From: Taenia hydatigena
Taxonomy: Eukaryota; Platyhelminthes; Cestoda; Cyclophyllidea; Taeniidae
NCBI GenBank assembly: GCA_036345935.2
Contig: JADWOT020000003.1
Span: 19,982,509 to 20,046,508, forward strand
DNA length: 64,000 bases
Reading direction: 5' to 3'
The translations under genes and the position numbers were made by a program. Positions 13,601 through 25,095 of the stretch are shown one piece after another. Below the pieces are notes generated by a model that was not told the DNA's origin, did not search any database, and was given only the letters and a program-made list of their open reading frames with translations. Numbering within the stretch: position 1 is the first letter of the stretch; every line of letters starts with the position of its first letter.

Positions 13601-16600
13601 GGTTGGTTAACTCGACCACAACGCCATCGGTGTGACGTGCTCCTGGTTTGAAAGAAGGGAAGGGAGTAGGGCTGTTGCTTTTAAGCAGACTAATTGCATT
13701 GGGACAGTGAGACAAATGGCCAATTCCACTCCTCCCTCACACTTCATTGACGAAATCACCACCAACTACCTCTTCAGAGCATCACAAAGCCTCGCGACTT
13801 CTGTAGTCGAAAGCAGGTCTTTTGCAAACAATATAACGAGGAACAAAGTGGCATAACCCATCAATCCAAATCACTTCAACTAATATGTTTTATTCATTAA
13901 TGACCAACGTGAACTGCTCTTTGAAACCCACTGCTAATGAGACTACTTGTCCACTTTGTGAACTGAAAAACTTTGATCCTCAGAGTTGTCAGCGAATAAC
14001 AGACGAAGGAATCGCGAGCTATGTCGGTGCAGCCACGTCTAGACCGGACATTAGACACGCACAATAGCTCACTGGATCGTCGTTGGCCGCCTGACTCTAT
14101 ACTCCTCATACGTGCAGCTGTATGTGACCAGCACTGCGTGCGGTCGCCTACAAATTGCACGCAGCTCAGTCAGGCCCCAACTCAAACTTGGCATTGCCAT
14201 TGACACCTAAACGCCGCCTAGCAAGAGAGAAGAGGAAGACTATGACTCACACTCACCGGTGTAGATCATCATTAATGAGAGCTTTTGCGCATCTCTTGAC
14301 AACCTTATTGATCCCTCTTCTCTTCGATGCATCAACTTTCAAAGACACGATATTTGAAATGTCATTCTGAGTAGTATTGTTTCGTTAAAGCTGATTCGAT
14401 CCTTTCAAAATATGATGGAGAAGAACGCCATCGCCAAGGGTAACGCTCAATTCCGTGATCGGTTCCTGGGGAAGCATGTCCACTTAGTTTCCAAAGGCAA
14501 GCCTCAGATCCCCATTCCGCCTTCGCTTTTGGCGATTCTGTGCCCGACCCACTTTTAGATGCCAGTAGCTGTGACCATCCGTCCCTTCCCCGTGCACTTC
14601 ACAACAGTAAACCGTAAATGTGGACGTGGCCTCTGTCGTCTACGCCAATGGCAACGCCTAACTCTGCCAGTGTATTTCCAGATTCAATAATGCGGAGCTT
14701 ATTCAACACGGAAGCAAGTACTGGTGTTGGGAAATACCACCTTTTGGCTAACACTTCCCTTTGAGAATTGCGTTTCTATAATTGATGGCCTCATTATAGC
14801 AAATGGCATTGTGATTGACTATTCGTCAAAATATCGGCCTGGAAGATTAGTTCATTTTAAAAACGTTTAAAATTGTGACTTCTCTACTTTCATCTGCCTG
14901 TAGCACATGTAGCGCACAGAACAATGGCGCAGAAGGTATATGTATGTGCGTGCATATGACTGACGCCTGATTAATGGCAGTTACCATTCGAGAGTGGGAG
15001 AGTGAGAGGCAGTGGCAAACAGGTTATCACCAGTCTTGCCAAACACTACCGACACTACCGAAATTTGCAGTCCACTTGACCTCAACACGAACCATCTGTT
15101 GTCAGCTTAAACAAAGACAAGTCTTCCATTCAAAACCCATCCACGATTATGATCCATTTGCAAACAATTCATTCGCTGTTAATGTCAGGCCCAGTAGAAC
15201 ACGTTTAAGCAACATTCCATACCCCTGACCTCAACTACCAGCCGAACATTCCACAAGACGATATCAGTTGCTACGGCTCTCGTCTTCGTCACCTTTGTAG
15301 ATTACTGCGTACTACGGTTTCAAGAAAGCCGACTCACTGCTGATGATGGTAAGTACTTTTGGACTGATAGATCCTGATCCATGTACAGAATCGCCAGTGT
15401 TCAAGCTAACACCTAGTCTCCACTGCACAAAAACACCTTCTGGGAACGGGAACCGTGCTACAGGACAGACTTCGCATTAAATTGCCAATGAATGTATCGA
15501 AGTTATCGTTTTGGCGTGAACAACACCACGGAAGTGGATTTGTAAAAGGAAAATGCAAACCAGCGGAAGTTGTGGTTATTCACCACAGTCCACAAGAAAA
15601 CGGTCTTTGAGAGTCTGTTATGCCGAAGAAATTCCGACCGCAGAATGAATTAGTAGTACAACACAACCAAATCGAGGTGGTAATGTAGCACGACAAATGT
15701 CGATATGCAATGCGCTTTATTGTTCTGCCGATGTTTCGAGAATTCGATCAGCGAAGCACTGCCATCGGTGCACCAAAGAGGATGAAAGCCAGTTGAACCG
15801 ATTTCTCGAGGATGTGCAAAATGGTTGTAGGCTTTGAGTGTTTGCTGCACTATGGACATTGCAGACTACTTCATTTCAGAAGTGATATGCTCGATGTCAA
15901 AATCTCCAGGCAAATGATCACAGTCTCACAATAAATGGTAACCGAAGGCACGTGTCTAGTATTGGCCACATGCTGGTGGTATGAGGCTGTGGTCAAGCCA
16001 TCCACACCAACCCAAGGCAACATTACCGACATTTGACAAGCCCAATACAAGTCATCAGTTTAAATTGTCACTCGTTCTTGATTAAAGCCTCAGAGAAAAA
16101 AGCATTTGTTGGTAAAGACTGAAGCTCTGTATACGTGCTTCAGAAAGTCCAAGGAAACTGCAACAGTGCTAATGAGCAAGGATAAGACGTCTAAAAACCT
16201 GAGATAAGATAAGCAAATGGACTAGAAATTGAGGCGGAGGGAACGATTGAAACAGAAGGCAACGTTGCATAACAGTGGCGTTTGACCGAATGGACCCGCT
16301 TATTTTCCTCGACTCAGTTGCCGCTCTAATGGTAAAGTTATGACCGTCCCTTCCATGCGTCTTCTATAATATTACCTTTGTAGATCTACTCTTTGTAATG
16401 TCTTTAGAGATGATTCAATCGACGTTAGTTTTTGATAGCTATACAATCTCGAAGAGAAAATAGTTGTTGTGCATATGGCAATAATAGAGAATCCGCTTGG
16501 CAGAACCTGGTTACAGTCAACCCTCAACTCAAATGTCTCCAATAGTAAAAGCAATCTAGGAAATCACGATTATCTAGAGAAGAAGGCCTTCCGATATCAA

Positions 16601-16960
16601 TCTGAAGACGCAAATCTGCAAATAAGCTACTGATTTACAAATAATAAAAATGGGAAAGTACGTGTGTAAGAATTGAACTTACGCATTTTTCACCGGCCCA
16701 ATCATCCAAATTGTTGATACAAGTCGTGATTTCCAGTTTCATTGGAAGGATTTCGCATGTCAGACATTCTAGACGGGACTAAAGAAGGAAGAAGTGAGGA
16801 GGCTTATGTAACTCCCAACCTTGCGAAGGTCGGCATAGATGGCCTTGCATAGCTCATCCTCATTGTCAGTGAGCATATTCCTCAACTGCCGCAAGATATT
16901 CTTCCTCTCCTCGATGGAGGATGGCGGGATGTCCACAAAGGGAACTTTCAGCTTTGATAT
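7666..16960 (-). CDS. ALDH3-family aldehyde dehydrogenase, at least 11 exons, CaaX C-terminus
   Basis: NAD(P)-dependent oxidation of aliphatic and lipid-derived aldehydes to acids. Exons 5' to 3' on the minus strand: 16820-16960, 16683-16778, 12448-12669, 11698-11864, 10877-11003, 9766-9869, 9522-9654, 9304-9374, 8744-8856, 7963-8092 and 7666-7753. They join without a phase conflict into 463 residues plus stop, near full family length. Motifs in order: VIGAWNYP with the active-site Asn, [34 protein letters not shown] with the general-base Glu, NAGQTC with the catalytic Cys, [11 protein letters not shown] and [14 protein letters not shown]. The last exon gives RYPPYT, as in ALDH3 proteins, and ends CTIS, a CaaX box, so prenylation and membrane attachment are likely, as described for ALDH3B. 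No ATG opens the first exon found; a few N-terminal residues or a leader-derived AUG are missing. Confidence 0.92.
12670..16682 (-). other. 4.0-kb ALDH3 intron, no gene recognised
   Basis: This is the largest ALDH3 intron. It contains several open frames of 60-114 codons on both strands (for example 13371-13715 minus, 14974-15228 plus, 15650-15859 minus). None shows family motifs or splice-consistent neighbours. The composition is locally GC-richer around 13.3-14.2 kb, which may mark an eroded repeat. Confidence 0.5.
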
Positions 16961-17168
16961 CTATTTCCACACAATGAACACGAAAATAATTACTAAAATA
17001 AATCCAACTCCGAATTCGTTCGGACTCACTTGATGCTACCCATATAATTGAATTCCCGATTCATAAGAAAAAGGCGTGAAAGCGCGAATCACGGCACGTG
17101 AATTACGCCAAATACTTATTTCTCTAAACAGGATGCTTCGAAGCGTGCATATAAACTGCTCCGAAAGT

Positions 17169-17300
17169 TTATTTCGATCTGCGTTTGACTGCCCAGGAGC
17201 TTAAGTCCTTGAAGATTATGCCCTTCTCCGGCGGCATGCTCTCCAGGTCATGCTTATAGCCCCAGCTTCTCCATACGTCGGTAATACATTCTCTACCACG
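17169..17300 (-). CDS. Probable terminal exon of a small unidentified protein
   Basis: The minus frame ends in TAA at 17169-17171 and reads back as ITDVWRSWGYKHDLESMPPE then KGIIFKDLSSWAVKRRSK. It is protein-like (balanced charge, Trp-rich, clean stop). An acceptor cgtggtag lies just upstream in reading direction. It points the same way as ALDH3 and ends about 200 bp before the first ALDH3 exon found, so it could be the upstream neighbour or operon partner. The size and basic, aromatic tail fit a small mitochondrial or ribosomal-type protein, but I do not recognise it and could not find its 5' exons. Confidence 0.4.
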   Translation of the reverse strand, partial: RGRECITDVWRSWGYKHDLESMPPEKGIIFKDLSSWAVKRRSK

Positions 17301-18799
17301 CTACTATAACATCTTATGAGTTCAGGAAAAGCTTGAGGTGCTACATACGTACTTTGGTTATAACAAACCAGACATAAGAAAATATATGGAAAAACAAGAG
17401 ACAGTGGCAAAAGCAAATAAATTTCTGTCAACCAGATGAAAACAAAAGTGAAATGCAGTAACCCGCGCTAAAATGACGAAAGTTTTAAGTCTATTTAGCT
17501 ATTGAGTTGTAGGTTATGAGTTTTGAAAGACCTCGATTCCTGAAACTCACGTACCGAAAGTCAACAAAAAAAATGCGACCTAGGCTTCACTTTCTTCTCG
17601 TATAACAAGAGTTCACAAAAAAGATATATTGAACTCAGTTTATGCGTAAAGCGCGTTAACCTATAACCTTGCATGAAAAAGGTTTCCGCAAGAGTATGAG
17701 CTACCTCGGAATATTTGCATGAAAAAAAAAACATAAATTATTTGAAAAAGCCAAACTCGGAGGGAAAAAATGGGAGGGTTCCAATCTAACTGGCAAAAGT
17801 TGGGGCGTAAAAGGCTAGATAGAAGGGATATCATTAGAGGCTCTGCATTAACAACAATGAAAATAGGGATAAGATTATTAATTTTGAGGCAGACCACCTC
17901 AAATATTCAAAAACGTGGAGATACTGTTAAGCATATCACCACAAAGGCTGCATTAACTCAACGGTTTGTTAACGGATATTGAGAGTTCCAACCATCACAT
18001 GCGCATAAATACTTATAAAAACCAATTTAGGTTTTGAAGCAGTTACGTTCTAGTGCAGGGTTAAGCAATTAATGCAATGTGAATTCAAAATTCAACTGAT
18101 AAAAGGCATGCCAAGTGTACAGAAAATGACGGGTGACCACTTTTACAAACGAAAACAATTAAAAACTGAACACCAAAGGTAAGTAAGGGAGGCCAATAAA
18201 GGGACGCACGTCAAACATCGTCACCAGCCTAGGAAAGCTGCAGTTCTCCGAGGAGCGCACGCAACTTAAAAGGAGGCGATTACCGCAAGGCCGACTATCT
18301 ATCAGCTAGGGTGACTCTGCTGCTACACGTTGTGGAAATAAAAAAAGGTGCACAAAACAAGGCTGTTTATTCACGTTTTGTTTTCAAAGTTAAATTAACT
18401 AAGAGAACTAATTACTTTGGGCAAAGCACTATTTATTCCTAAAGTCAGATAGTTCACTCACAAAATTTTTGCTAAGTTATAACATTTTCGGACGATGACG
18501 CGAATTAGTGCATGCAAGTTAATAGAATTTTTGTAATTCTTTAAAAGATCTTAAAATAGGTTTTTAGAATCTATCTTGCAGCAGTGCTACAAATCCACTA
18601 AATGCTGAAAGTTTGAAAAATTACCTATTGTTGAATTTGTTGGGGTAACTTTTCTGCAGTAAAGACAATAGATGACCGCATCCTTTTTACAGGCGGGAAC
18701 ACTGTTCTCATGTCCAATAGCCTCCAGAGCATACGAAGTCTTCTTATTAGTGGTTGGATGTATTTGTTGTACTAGCCTGTGTGGTAAGCTCACTGTTAC
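17301..18799. other. Intergenic or intronic region, nothing firmly recognised
   Basis: AT-rich, with minus-strand frames at 17661-17897 and 18587-18793 that lack recognisable motifs. It may contain the missing 5' exons of the 17.2-kb terminal exon and the GTF2E2 promoter, since the two genes would be divergent. Confidence 0.45.
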
Positions 18800-18801
18800 A
18801 G
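18800..18801 (+). promoter_or_regulatory. Candidate (trans-)splice acceptor of GTF2E2
   Basis: The AG of cactgttacag lies 19 nt before the GTF2E2 ATG. No coding exon upstream joins it. It is compatible with a spliced leader or a short non-coding exon. Confidence 0.35.
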
Positions 18802-18820
18802 GCTTACGGGTTCTCTGGAA

Positions 18821-20468
18821 ATGGATCCCAGTCTATTGAAGGAGCGGGAGGAGTTTTTGCGCCGTGCAAAGAACGTACCGGTTGTCGAGAAACTGCGTCC
18901 TCAACCGCAGACTGCTTCTCAAATGAACGCCAGTCAATTACCATCTAAGAAACCCCTTGTTTCGTCCACCAGGGAATATCTTACTATGGACACTCGGTCG
19001 CAAAATCAGGGGAAATTCGCACTCCTATCGCGCATTGTGAAATACATGAGAGTATCACCACACATCTTACATAATTTTTAGCGCAGGCATCTGGAAAGGG
19101 ATCTGCATCCTCTTTCTGTTGAAGAAATACTGGAAGAATTACAACTCTACGAGACGCCACGGTCTGATATTATGTGGCTCGAAAATGAGGTGAGGTGTCT
19201 TTATTGCTACTAGTAGAATTTTATTCTTCCATATCTAGTTACTTGGCTACCCTAGATTTCTTATTATTTGAAGTTCTTTATCATGAGGAGTATTTATGAT
19301 TATCCTTTAGCGTGTCCTGATTTGCGATTCGGTCTGTAGGCTCTCCCCAATAACCCTAAGATAGCTTCAACACCAGACAAGAAGTTCAAATTTAAGCCGA
19401 GATATGATATACGCTCTCGAAATGACTTATATCAACTTCTGAAGCGGCATGAAATCAGAGGACTTGGTGGCATATATCTTGATGATATATGCGAAGCGAT
19501 TCCAGATGCGGAAAAGGTCATACAGGTGGGTCAGAATTGACAATGTTTTAAGTCAGACATTAGCACCTCCATCCTCATAAACTACTTAAAAGTTTTTATT
19601 AGTGGCATCAGCTTTTACTTGATTTGCCCTGGAAATCGCAAAACCGCTTCTTACCAAGACGGCGCTTTGCGTTCTTGCAAAAACTTTGTTAGCTGACCCG
19701 TAATTTACAAATTCTAGAGTCTTGGGGATACGGTTGTGCAAGTTACTACCCCTCACGACAAGAAGACTGTACTATTTTTTAACGACAAGTCGTTTGATCT
19801 AAATGTTGAAGATGGTAAGTCTGTCTTTGCTTTCCTGTCGTTAACACAGACTCGAGGCAGTTGATGTAATCACTTGTCTGGGTCGCAACACACCCTTAAT
19901 AAAGATCTAGTAGGCACCCATTAATGAGCGCTAAAGTATTTTTATGTTAATTACGACATCCTACGTTTGAATAACAATTTTGAGCTTCCAAAGGCACGAC
20001 CTATTTGTCATTCCGATTTTCTCAGAATTCAAGCAGCTTTGGCGAGCTGTCAGTGTGGAAGGTGTTCATGAAGGGAAAATTGAGGAGTACCTCCATAGAA
20101 ACGGCATTATGTCCATGTCTGCTGACAAGAAAGTATTTGTAAGTCCTAGGCACAGACTCATAGCACTATCTACGCTCTTAGACTTACACTTGTGTTCTAT
20201 CACCCAGCGTTGACTTAACCTTACTCAAACTTGGTGCCGTGCTCTCAAAGTTTTCCGTAAATGCCTGTTCTGGCTTTTTGTGCATATACCACTACAAACA
20301 TACACCATTGCTTTTCAAATTTCACGCACCGCATTGTTATGTGTTATTTAGGCGCCAGCAATCAAGCAAAAACGACGTGGTCAACGCCGAACTAATCGTC
20401 CGGTGAAGCTAAAGGATAATGAGCATTTACGAGACATCCTAAAGGATTTCTCGGACAAGAAATCCTGA
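18821..20468 (+). CDS. GTF2E2: Transcription initiation factor IIE subunit beta, 6 exons
   Basis: TFIIE beta pairs with TFIIE alpha, recruits TFIIH to the RNA polymerase II preinitiation complex and binds promoter DNA through tandem winged helices. Exons: 18821-19051, 19082-19189, 19340-19525, 19718-19814, 20026-20138 and 20352-20468. The sum is 852 nt, 283 residues, in one frame, close to the human length of about 291. Landmarks: N-terminal MDPSLLKEREEFLRRA and PVVEK; the first winged helix FALLSRIVKYMRRRHLERD with HPLSVEEIL; RHEIRGLGGIYLDDI; VLFFNDKS; FKQLWRAVSV; EEYLHRNGIMSM; and a basic tail. The first intron is only 30 nt. An ATTAAA at 20490-20495 follows the stop. Confidence 0.96.
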
Positions 20469-20489
20469 TCTGTTTGTATAGTTCTACGC

Positions 20490-20495
20490 ATTAAA
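20490..20495 (+). terminator. GTF2E2 polyadenylation signal ATTAAA
   Basis: Common variant hexamer, 22 nt after the GTF2E2 stop codon on the same strand. Confidence 0.5.
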
Positions 20496-20945
20496 TGTCT
20501 TTCAGTTACCACCGCTCTGTTCCTCTGGCATTTTGCACAACGTTTTCAGTAGAATTTGTTGTTTCTTTTCATTTCTTTAAGTTGTGATTAAATGCATCCC
20601 CTGTTAGTTTCTACCCACAGTTGTGCCAGTCCTTTCAGTATGAGTTCTTTTGCCTGATGGCTGTACGTCTCCTATTAAGTTAGCTTATTCCGTTCCCTAA
20701 GCCCGAGTATTTCCCCTACGAATCGCGCTTTTGGACTTCGTTATTTATTGTGTTTATTCATGAAATCGTTCCTCTGTAATAATCTGGTTAGTGTGCTAGG
20801 GGTGCAAATCCCGCGACAACGAGGGAGTAAAGTTATGCATTATTTGTGCTACCGAGGTTGTCAGGAGAGCTACTTCAGTAATGCCGAGTTCTTTTCTATT
20901 TGTAATTGGGGCTTGTTGAGAAACCTTTAACTCAAAGCCGTCGGT

Positions 20946-21086
20946 ATGGAAGTGAGATCAAATTTCGGCGAAAATGGACAAGAAGAGGGACTTACATTTC
21001 CCGCATTAGTGGTGGCCGTGGTGTTACGTAATAGTTTTATCGAATCACTGTCGGTGCAACTCGTCAGGGCCGCTGATGTGAATACG
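20946..21086 (+). CDS. Putative first exon of an unknown gene
   Basis: ATG opens 47 codons ending at a GTAAGA donor in phase 0. The peptide (starting MEVRSNFGENGQEEG, then FPALVVAVVLRNSFIESLSV) looks protein-like and comes 480 bp after GTF2E2 on the same strand. A candidate second exon begins after cgcctag at about 21430 and ends at a GTAACT donor near 21502, but its frame is ambiguous and no family is recognised. This may be chance. Confidence 0.25.
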
Positions 21087-22978
21087 GTAAGAGTCTGATC
21101 ACTCCATCACTGATTTGTTCTGATCGGTCTCTCTCATGGGTTCGATTGACTGCTCCCATTCAGCTGAAAGGATCGTGCTGTGGACAAAGGAGACAGACTT
21201 GCAGCAGATTTCTAGTTTATCACATAGTAGCCAGATTGGACCATAAGCTTCCCCAAAGAACCGAACGGAAGATGTAATGTCTTTTGAAGCGTTAGTTTAT
21301 GGCTCCACCTAATCACGCTGCATACAATTTGACCACCAAGTTTCCTACAACGCCTACATCAGACTGGAAAGGTATCGCATTATGCGAAATGTGTTTATAA
21401 CTCCGACAAGGTGTCAGTTTATCAGTCGCCTAGTTGGTTTGGTGTGCGTCCATGGTGTGGCCGACTGCGGTGCTTTTGGATGCTGTAGCCACGACGATGA
21501 CGGTAACTAGTTGCATTCTCATTCACGCAAGCCCCCTTCCGCTTTTGGTCCATCAGATCTTCCTTTCCATTCGCACTTCTCGCCTTCCGTCCCTAAATCA
21601 AGCTATGTCATTTATTATTGCGTTAACACTTATTCGTTCGTCTGATGCAGTGGGAGAACCCTGATTGAACGATCTCGACTCTTCTATGGTAGAGTGCGTA
21701 TAGCCTTCCATCTAGCTCAGTAATTGAGTAATGAGTAGTGACTACTTCGGTGAGTTCCAATGATTAGAATTCCGGGTGTCACCGACTGATGCTCATCCAT
21801 GGACGAGGTACAAGCACTTCCTGTAAGAGGTTGTCGATGGTTTCTCTTCAAACCCTTTAGAATTGGGAGACATTTGGCTCAAAATTTTATTCTAACTTGC
21901 AATAGACTATCACAATACTTTTCTCAAACTATTCACAAATAGGAACTAAGTAGCTTTCTATGAGAATATACTGCAAAAAACTAGCCTTCTAGCGATGAAT
22001 TCGATAAGCGCAGTGCTTATGCACGTGCGTATCTTCCGATGCAACATACACATTTGATCAAAATGAAGGTACGTTGCACTGCTCTGATCCGACATTTCTC
22101 ACTTTTCTACTACGGTTAGGTTATTACGAAATCAACAGAAGAGAGGGCAGAATACACACCGAAAGCCAAAAGTCCTAGATTTGCCACTAAATAAGGGTAA
22201 CTCTAGGGCGTATCCGTGCTTGAAGTAAAAAAATCCAAGTAAGTTTGAATGTTTCCGTGGGAGAGCACTTGGGCAGTTAAACCATCCACTCTTGACCGCA
22301 CAAAAACGTGTGGAAAAAACAGCCCTGGAGATACACATGCAGCACTAGCGGCGGTTAGATCTAGTTATCCAGTCCACATCCTTGTACAGCTTACACAATC
22401 CGCTGGCTGATAGGCTGTTTGGACCGAAGACGGCACTGTGCAGGAACGGATTCCCCGTCCCACCGTTGGTCTGCCTTTCCAAAGCATCACTCACCATTCC
22501 CTTTATGTGTGGGCGTCTGGTAATGGACCCAGGTCATAAAAGAGGATGCGCACGAGAACCCACATTTCCGACAGATCCGCGCTTTTGATTGGCTCTTCGA
22601 CTCAGGCACACAGAGTGCAGGGTCACAACCTCAGGACATGTACACATACGGGTCCACGCACGTGAAGACTGGCGCGACCACTGGCTTTCAGGAAAAATCA
22701 GCACTTAAAATCGTTGAATGAGCTCTTGCTAATCTTAAGCCGATTGAAGTTCCTCTGAGAGCTTCACAAATGACCTAGTCTTCAACTCTATAGAGGAGGG
22801 TCACCTCTTACACCAACAGTGGAAGAGGAATTAAAGAGGGATTTTTTAATCTAAAAAAAGGGTCAGTTCCAATGAGGTGCGCCACATAAAATGGTAACGC
22901 ATAGTTCTACGAATGACAAATTGTACTGAGGAACAGATGCGCCAGAACGAAAATCCTGCGACTGCAAAAGGCGGACCA
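21087..22978. other. Intergenic region, nothing recognised
   Basis: It contains frames at 21434-21664, 22132-22338 and 22382-22588 without family motifs. An ATTAAA on the minus strand at about 22849-22854 could serve the SOD2 transcript. Confidence 0.45.
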
Positions 22979-24111
22979 CTACTGAACTTTGGCGAAGCGT
23001 TCAGCCACATCCCTCCAGTTAATGACTTTCCAAATAGCCTTAACATAATCAGGTCGTTGATTCTTGTATTGCAGGTAGTAAGCGTGCTCCCAAACATCAA
23101 TGCCCAGCAGAGGCTTGAGACCTAGGAAATCGAAAAGCGTCAATGTAAAAAGGAGCCTATTCGACAACACGGTCAAAACACACCAACAAGGGTTGTAAGG
23201 ACCAAATAGCATTAACAGTAAGGCCATTTGACTACTTAAGAATCAAGCTGGAGGCAAGTAGCAATGTTATAGAATAAGTTTAGATAAAGTACCCGTTGTT
23301 CCCTCAAGAGGGTCCTGATTGGCACACGTGGTAATACGCAGTCTACCAGAGCTTGGCTCAAACCCAAGCCATCCCCAGCCCGAACCCAGAACAGATATAG
23401 CAGCATTGGTCATCTTTTCCTTAAACGCTTCAAAGGAACCAAAGTCGCGTTTAATAGCATCAGCCAGAGGTCCGCTGGGCTCACCGCCTCCATTAGGACA
23501 CAGGTTGCACCAAAAGATACTGTGATTGATATGGCCACCACCATTGAATTTAAGAGCGGGCTAAAGAATAAGGAACCACGCTAGTCTAGATTAGCTAAAA
23601 ATGAACTGATAATTGGTAATAAAACCAAATGCCTCTGTGTCGCAGAAACGACTACATCTACTACCTGGCAGCCTTAAATTGCTGCTAGTCATTTCGGAAG
23701 ATAAAATCAACACTCATAATGCAGAAGAATGGACAGGTAGATGTGGCAGTACAGGCATGTACCAAACATAACCGTAAAAGCACATAAAACTCCGTAGCTG
23801 ATGTTCCAAGATGAACGCATCAAATATCATAGCGAAGAATCAATTCATGATATTACCTGCAGTGACACCATCGTCGAAACATCACCTTTATGCAAGGCCT
23901 CTGCTAACTTTTCTTCAGCGATATTCAAGTTATTTACGTAAGTTGCATGGTGCTTCTGATAATGACATTTCATGATCTCGGCGGAAATGACGGGCTCAAG
24001 TGCCCCAAAATCATAAGGAAGATCCGGAAGAGTGTGCTTCTTCGCGGATAAAACACGGGTGCATTTTAAAACTGACCCAAAACGACGACAACACAACCTC
24101 GACGAGAGCAT
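22979..24111 (-). CDS. SOD2: Superoxide dismutase [Mn], mitochondrial, 3 exons
   Basis: Converts superoxide to hydrogen peroxide and oxygen in the mitochondrial matrix. Exons: 23857-24111, 23293-23560 and 22979-23121, giving 666 nt, 221 residues, the family length. The ATG at 24109-24111 opens an Arg-rich, acid-free leader ([16 protein letters not shown]) fit for mitochondrial import, then [15 protein letters not shown]. Metal ligands are visible: the His of [10 protein letters not shown], the His of [12 protein letters not shown], and the Asp and His of [27 protein letters not shown] completes the C-terminal domain. The sequence pattern is that of animal Mn-SOD rather than Fe-SOD. No splice acceptor lies close upstream of the ATG, unlike several neighbours. 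Confidence 0.97.
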
Positions 24112-24407
24112 AACGAAGGACAAACACGAAAACCACGATGACCTTCGGGATCAAAAATTCCACGAAAAATGGATTACTTTTATTTAACAATGAAATAATG
24201 CTGGCCTACATATGGAAATTTATACTTTTAAAGTGGTCAATTATAATTACAACTACGATTTATCAGCTCGTATCCATCTGGTTGTGATCTTTGGTAGAGT
24301 TAGTCCACCCCTCTCAAGTGAATTTATAGAAGCTCCTTTGAAGTAGTTGATTATATGCAATTTCGCTAAAGCTTTAGTCTACTCTTAAAGGCATAGGAAG
24401 GCAGAAT

Positions 24408-24535
24408 ATTGGAGTAGAATATACATATATATTCAACAGGCGGAGGGAAATGAGACCAGCCTACGCAGCTAGGGCAAAATGACCACCTCTGTGACCCTGA
24501 ATAAAACAGGTAGCCAAAACAAACAAAGTACTACA
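24408..24535 (+). repeat. SINE-like dispersed repeat, copy 2
   Basis: It begins near ggagtagaatata and shares the agggcaaaatga block and the later caaagtactaca block with copies near 45.5 and 46.3 kb. Diverged, with approximate ends. Confidence 0.45.
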
Positions 24536-24654
24536 CCCTCCTTCAGCAAATTGGCATTAAGTGGTTGTGCTGATCAACATCGAGATTTCCCAATTCGTGC
24601 TTCTGCACCTCCCTACTTTACTTCTTCATTTGATCATTTCCTAGTCATCAATTG

Positions 24655-25095
24655 CAGAGGGTTCCGTAGAGAGTTCCTTCCATTCCCTTTTGCCGCCTTT
24701 GCTATTAGAAGTCTGAACACGCCTCGACATCTTTATTATGGGTAGGGGAGAGGGTACGGAGCGATCTTGTAGGAGAGTTCAGGACGGGAATATGTTGCGC
24801 TTCTAGGGGTCACCACGCGGCTCCGCAACCAGGCTCAAGCTTATCATCCCGCCTATAGCCTACAAAGCACATTTAATCATAAGTATTACAGGTCCCCCCT
24901 TTCCCCTCTTTCCGCCCCTACTATTAGAAGGCTGAGTGTGCTTTGACATCTTTATTATAAATTAGAGAGAAGACATAGAGGGGTATTGCAGAAGAGTTCA
25001 AGACAAAGATGTGTCGCGCACTGGAGAGAGACCACGCCGCTCTGTGACCAGGTTTAAAATTGTCCTCCTGCCTCTGGCATACAGGGCACAGTTAA
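24655..25095 (+). repeat. Two-unit direct duplication of about 210-235 bp
   Basis: Unit 1 (about 24655-24870) and unit 2 (about 24890-25095) align throughout. Paired landmarks include ctattagaagtctga versus ctattagaaggctga, cgacatctttattat versus tgacatctttattat, gagagttcaggac versus agagttcaagac, and cgcggctccgcaaccagg versus cgccgctctgtgaccagg. The inner part resembles the SINE-like family. The units differ by many substitutions, so the duplication is old. Confidence 0.7.

Noticed and set aside
13371..13715. 114-codon minus frame in the large ALDH3 intron
   Set aside because: Cys- and His-containing but without domain pattern, acceptor/donor support or a second copy.
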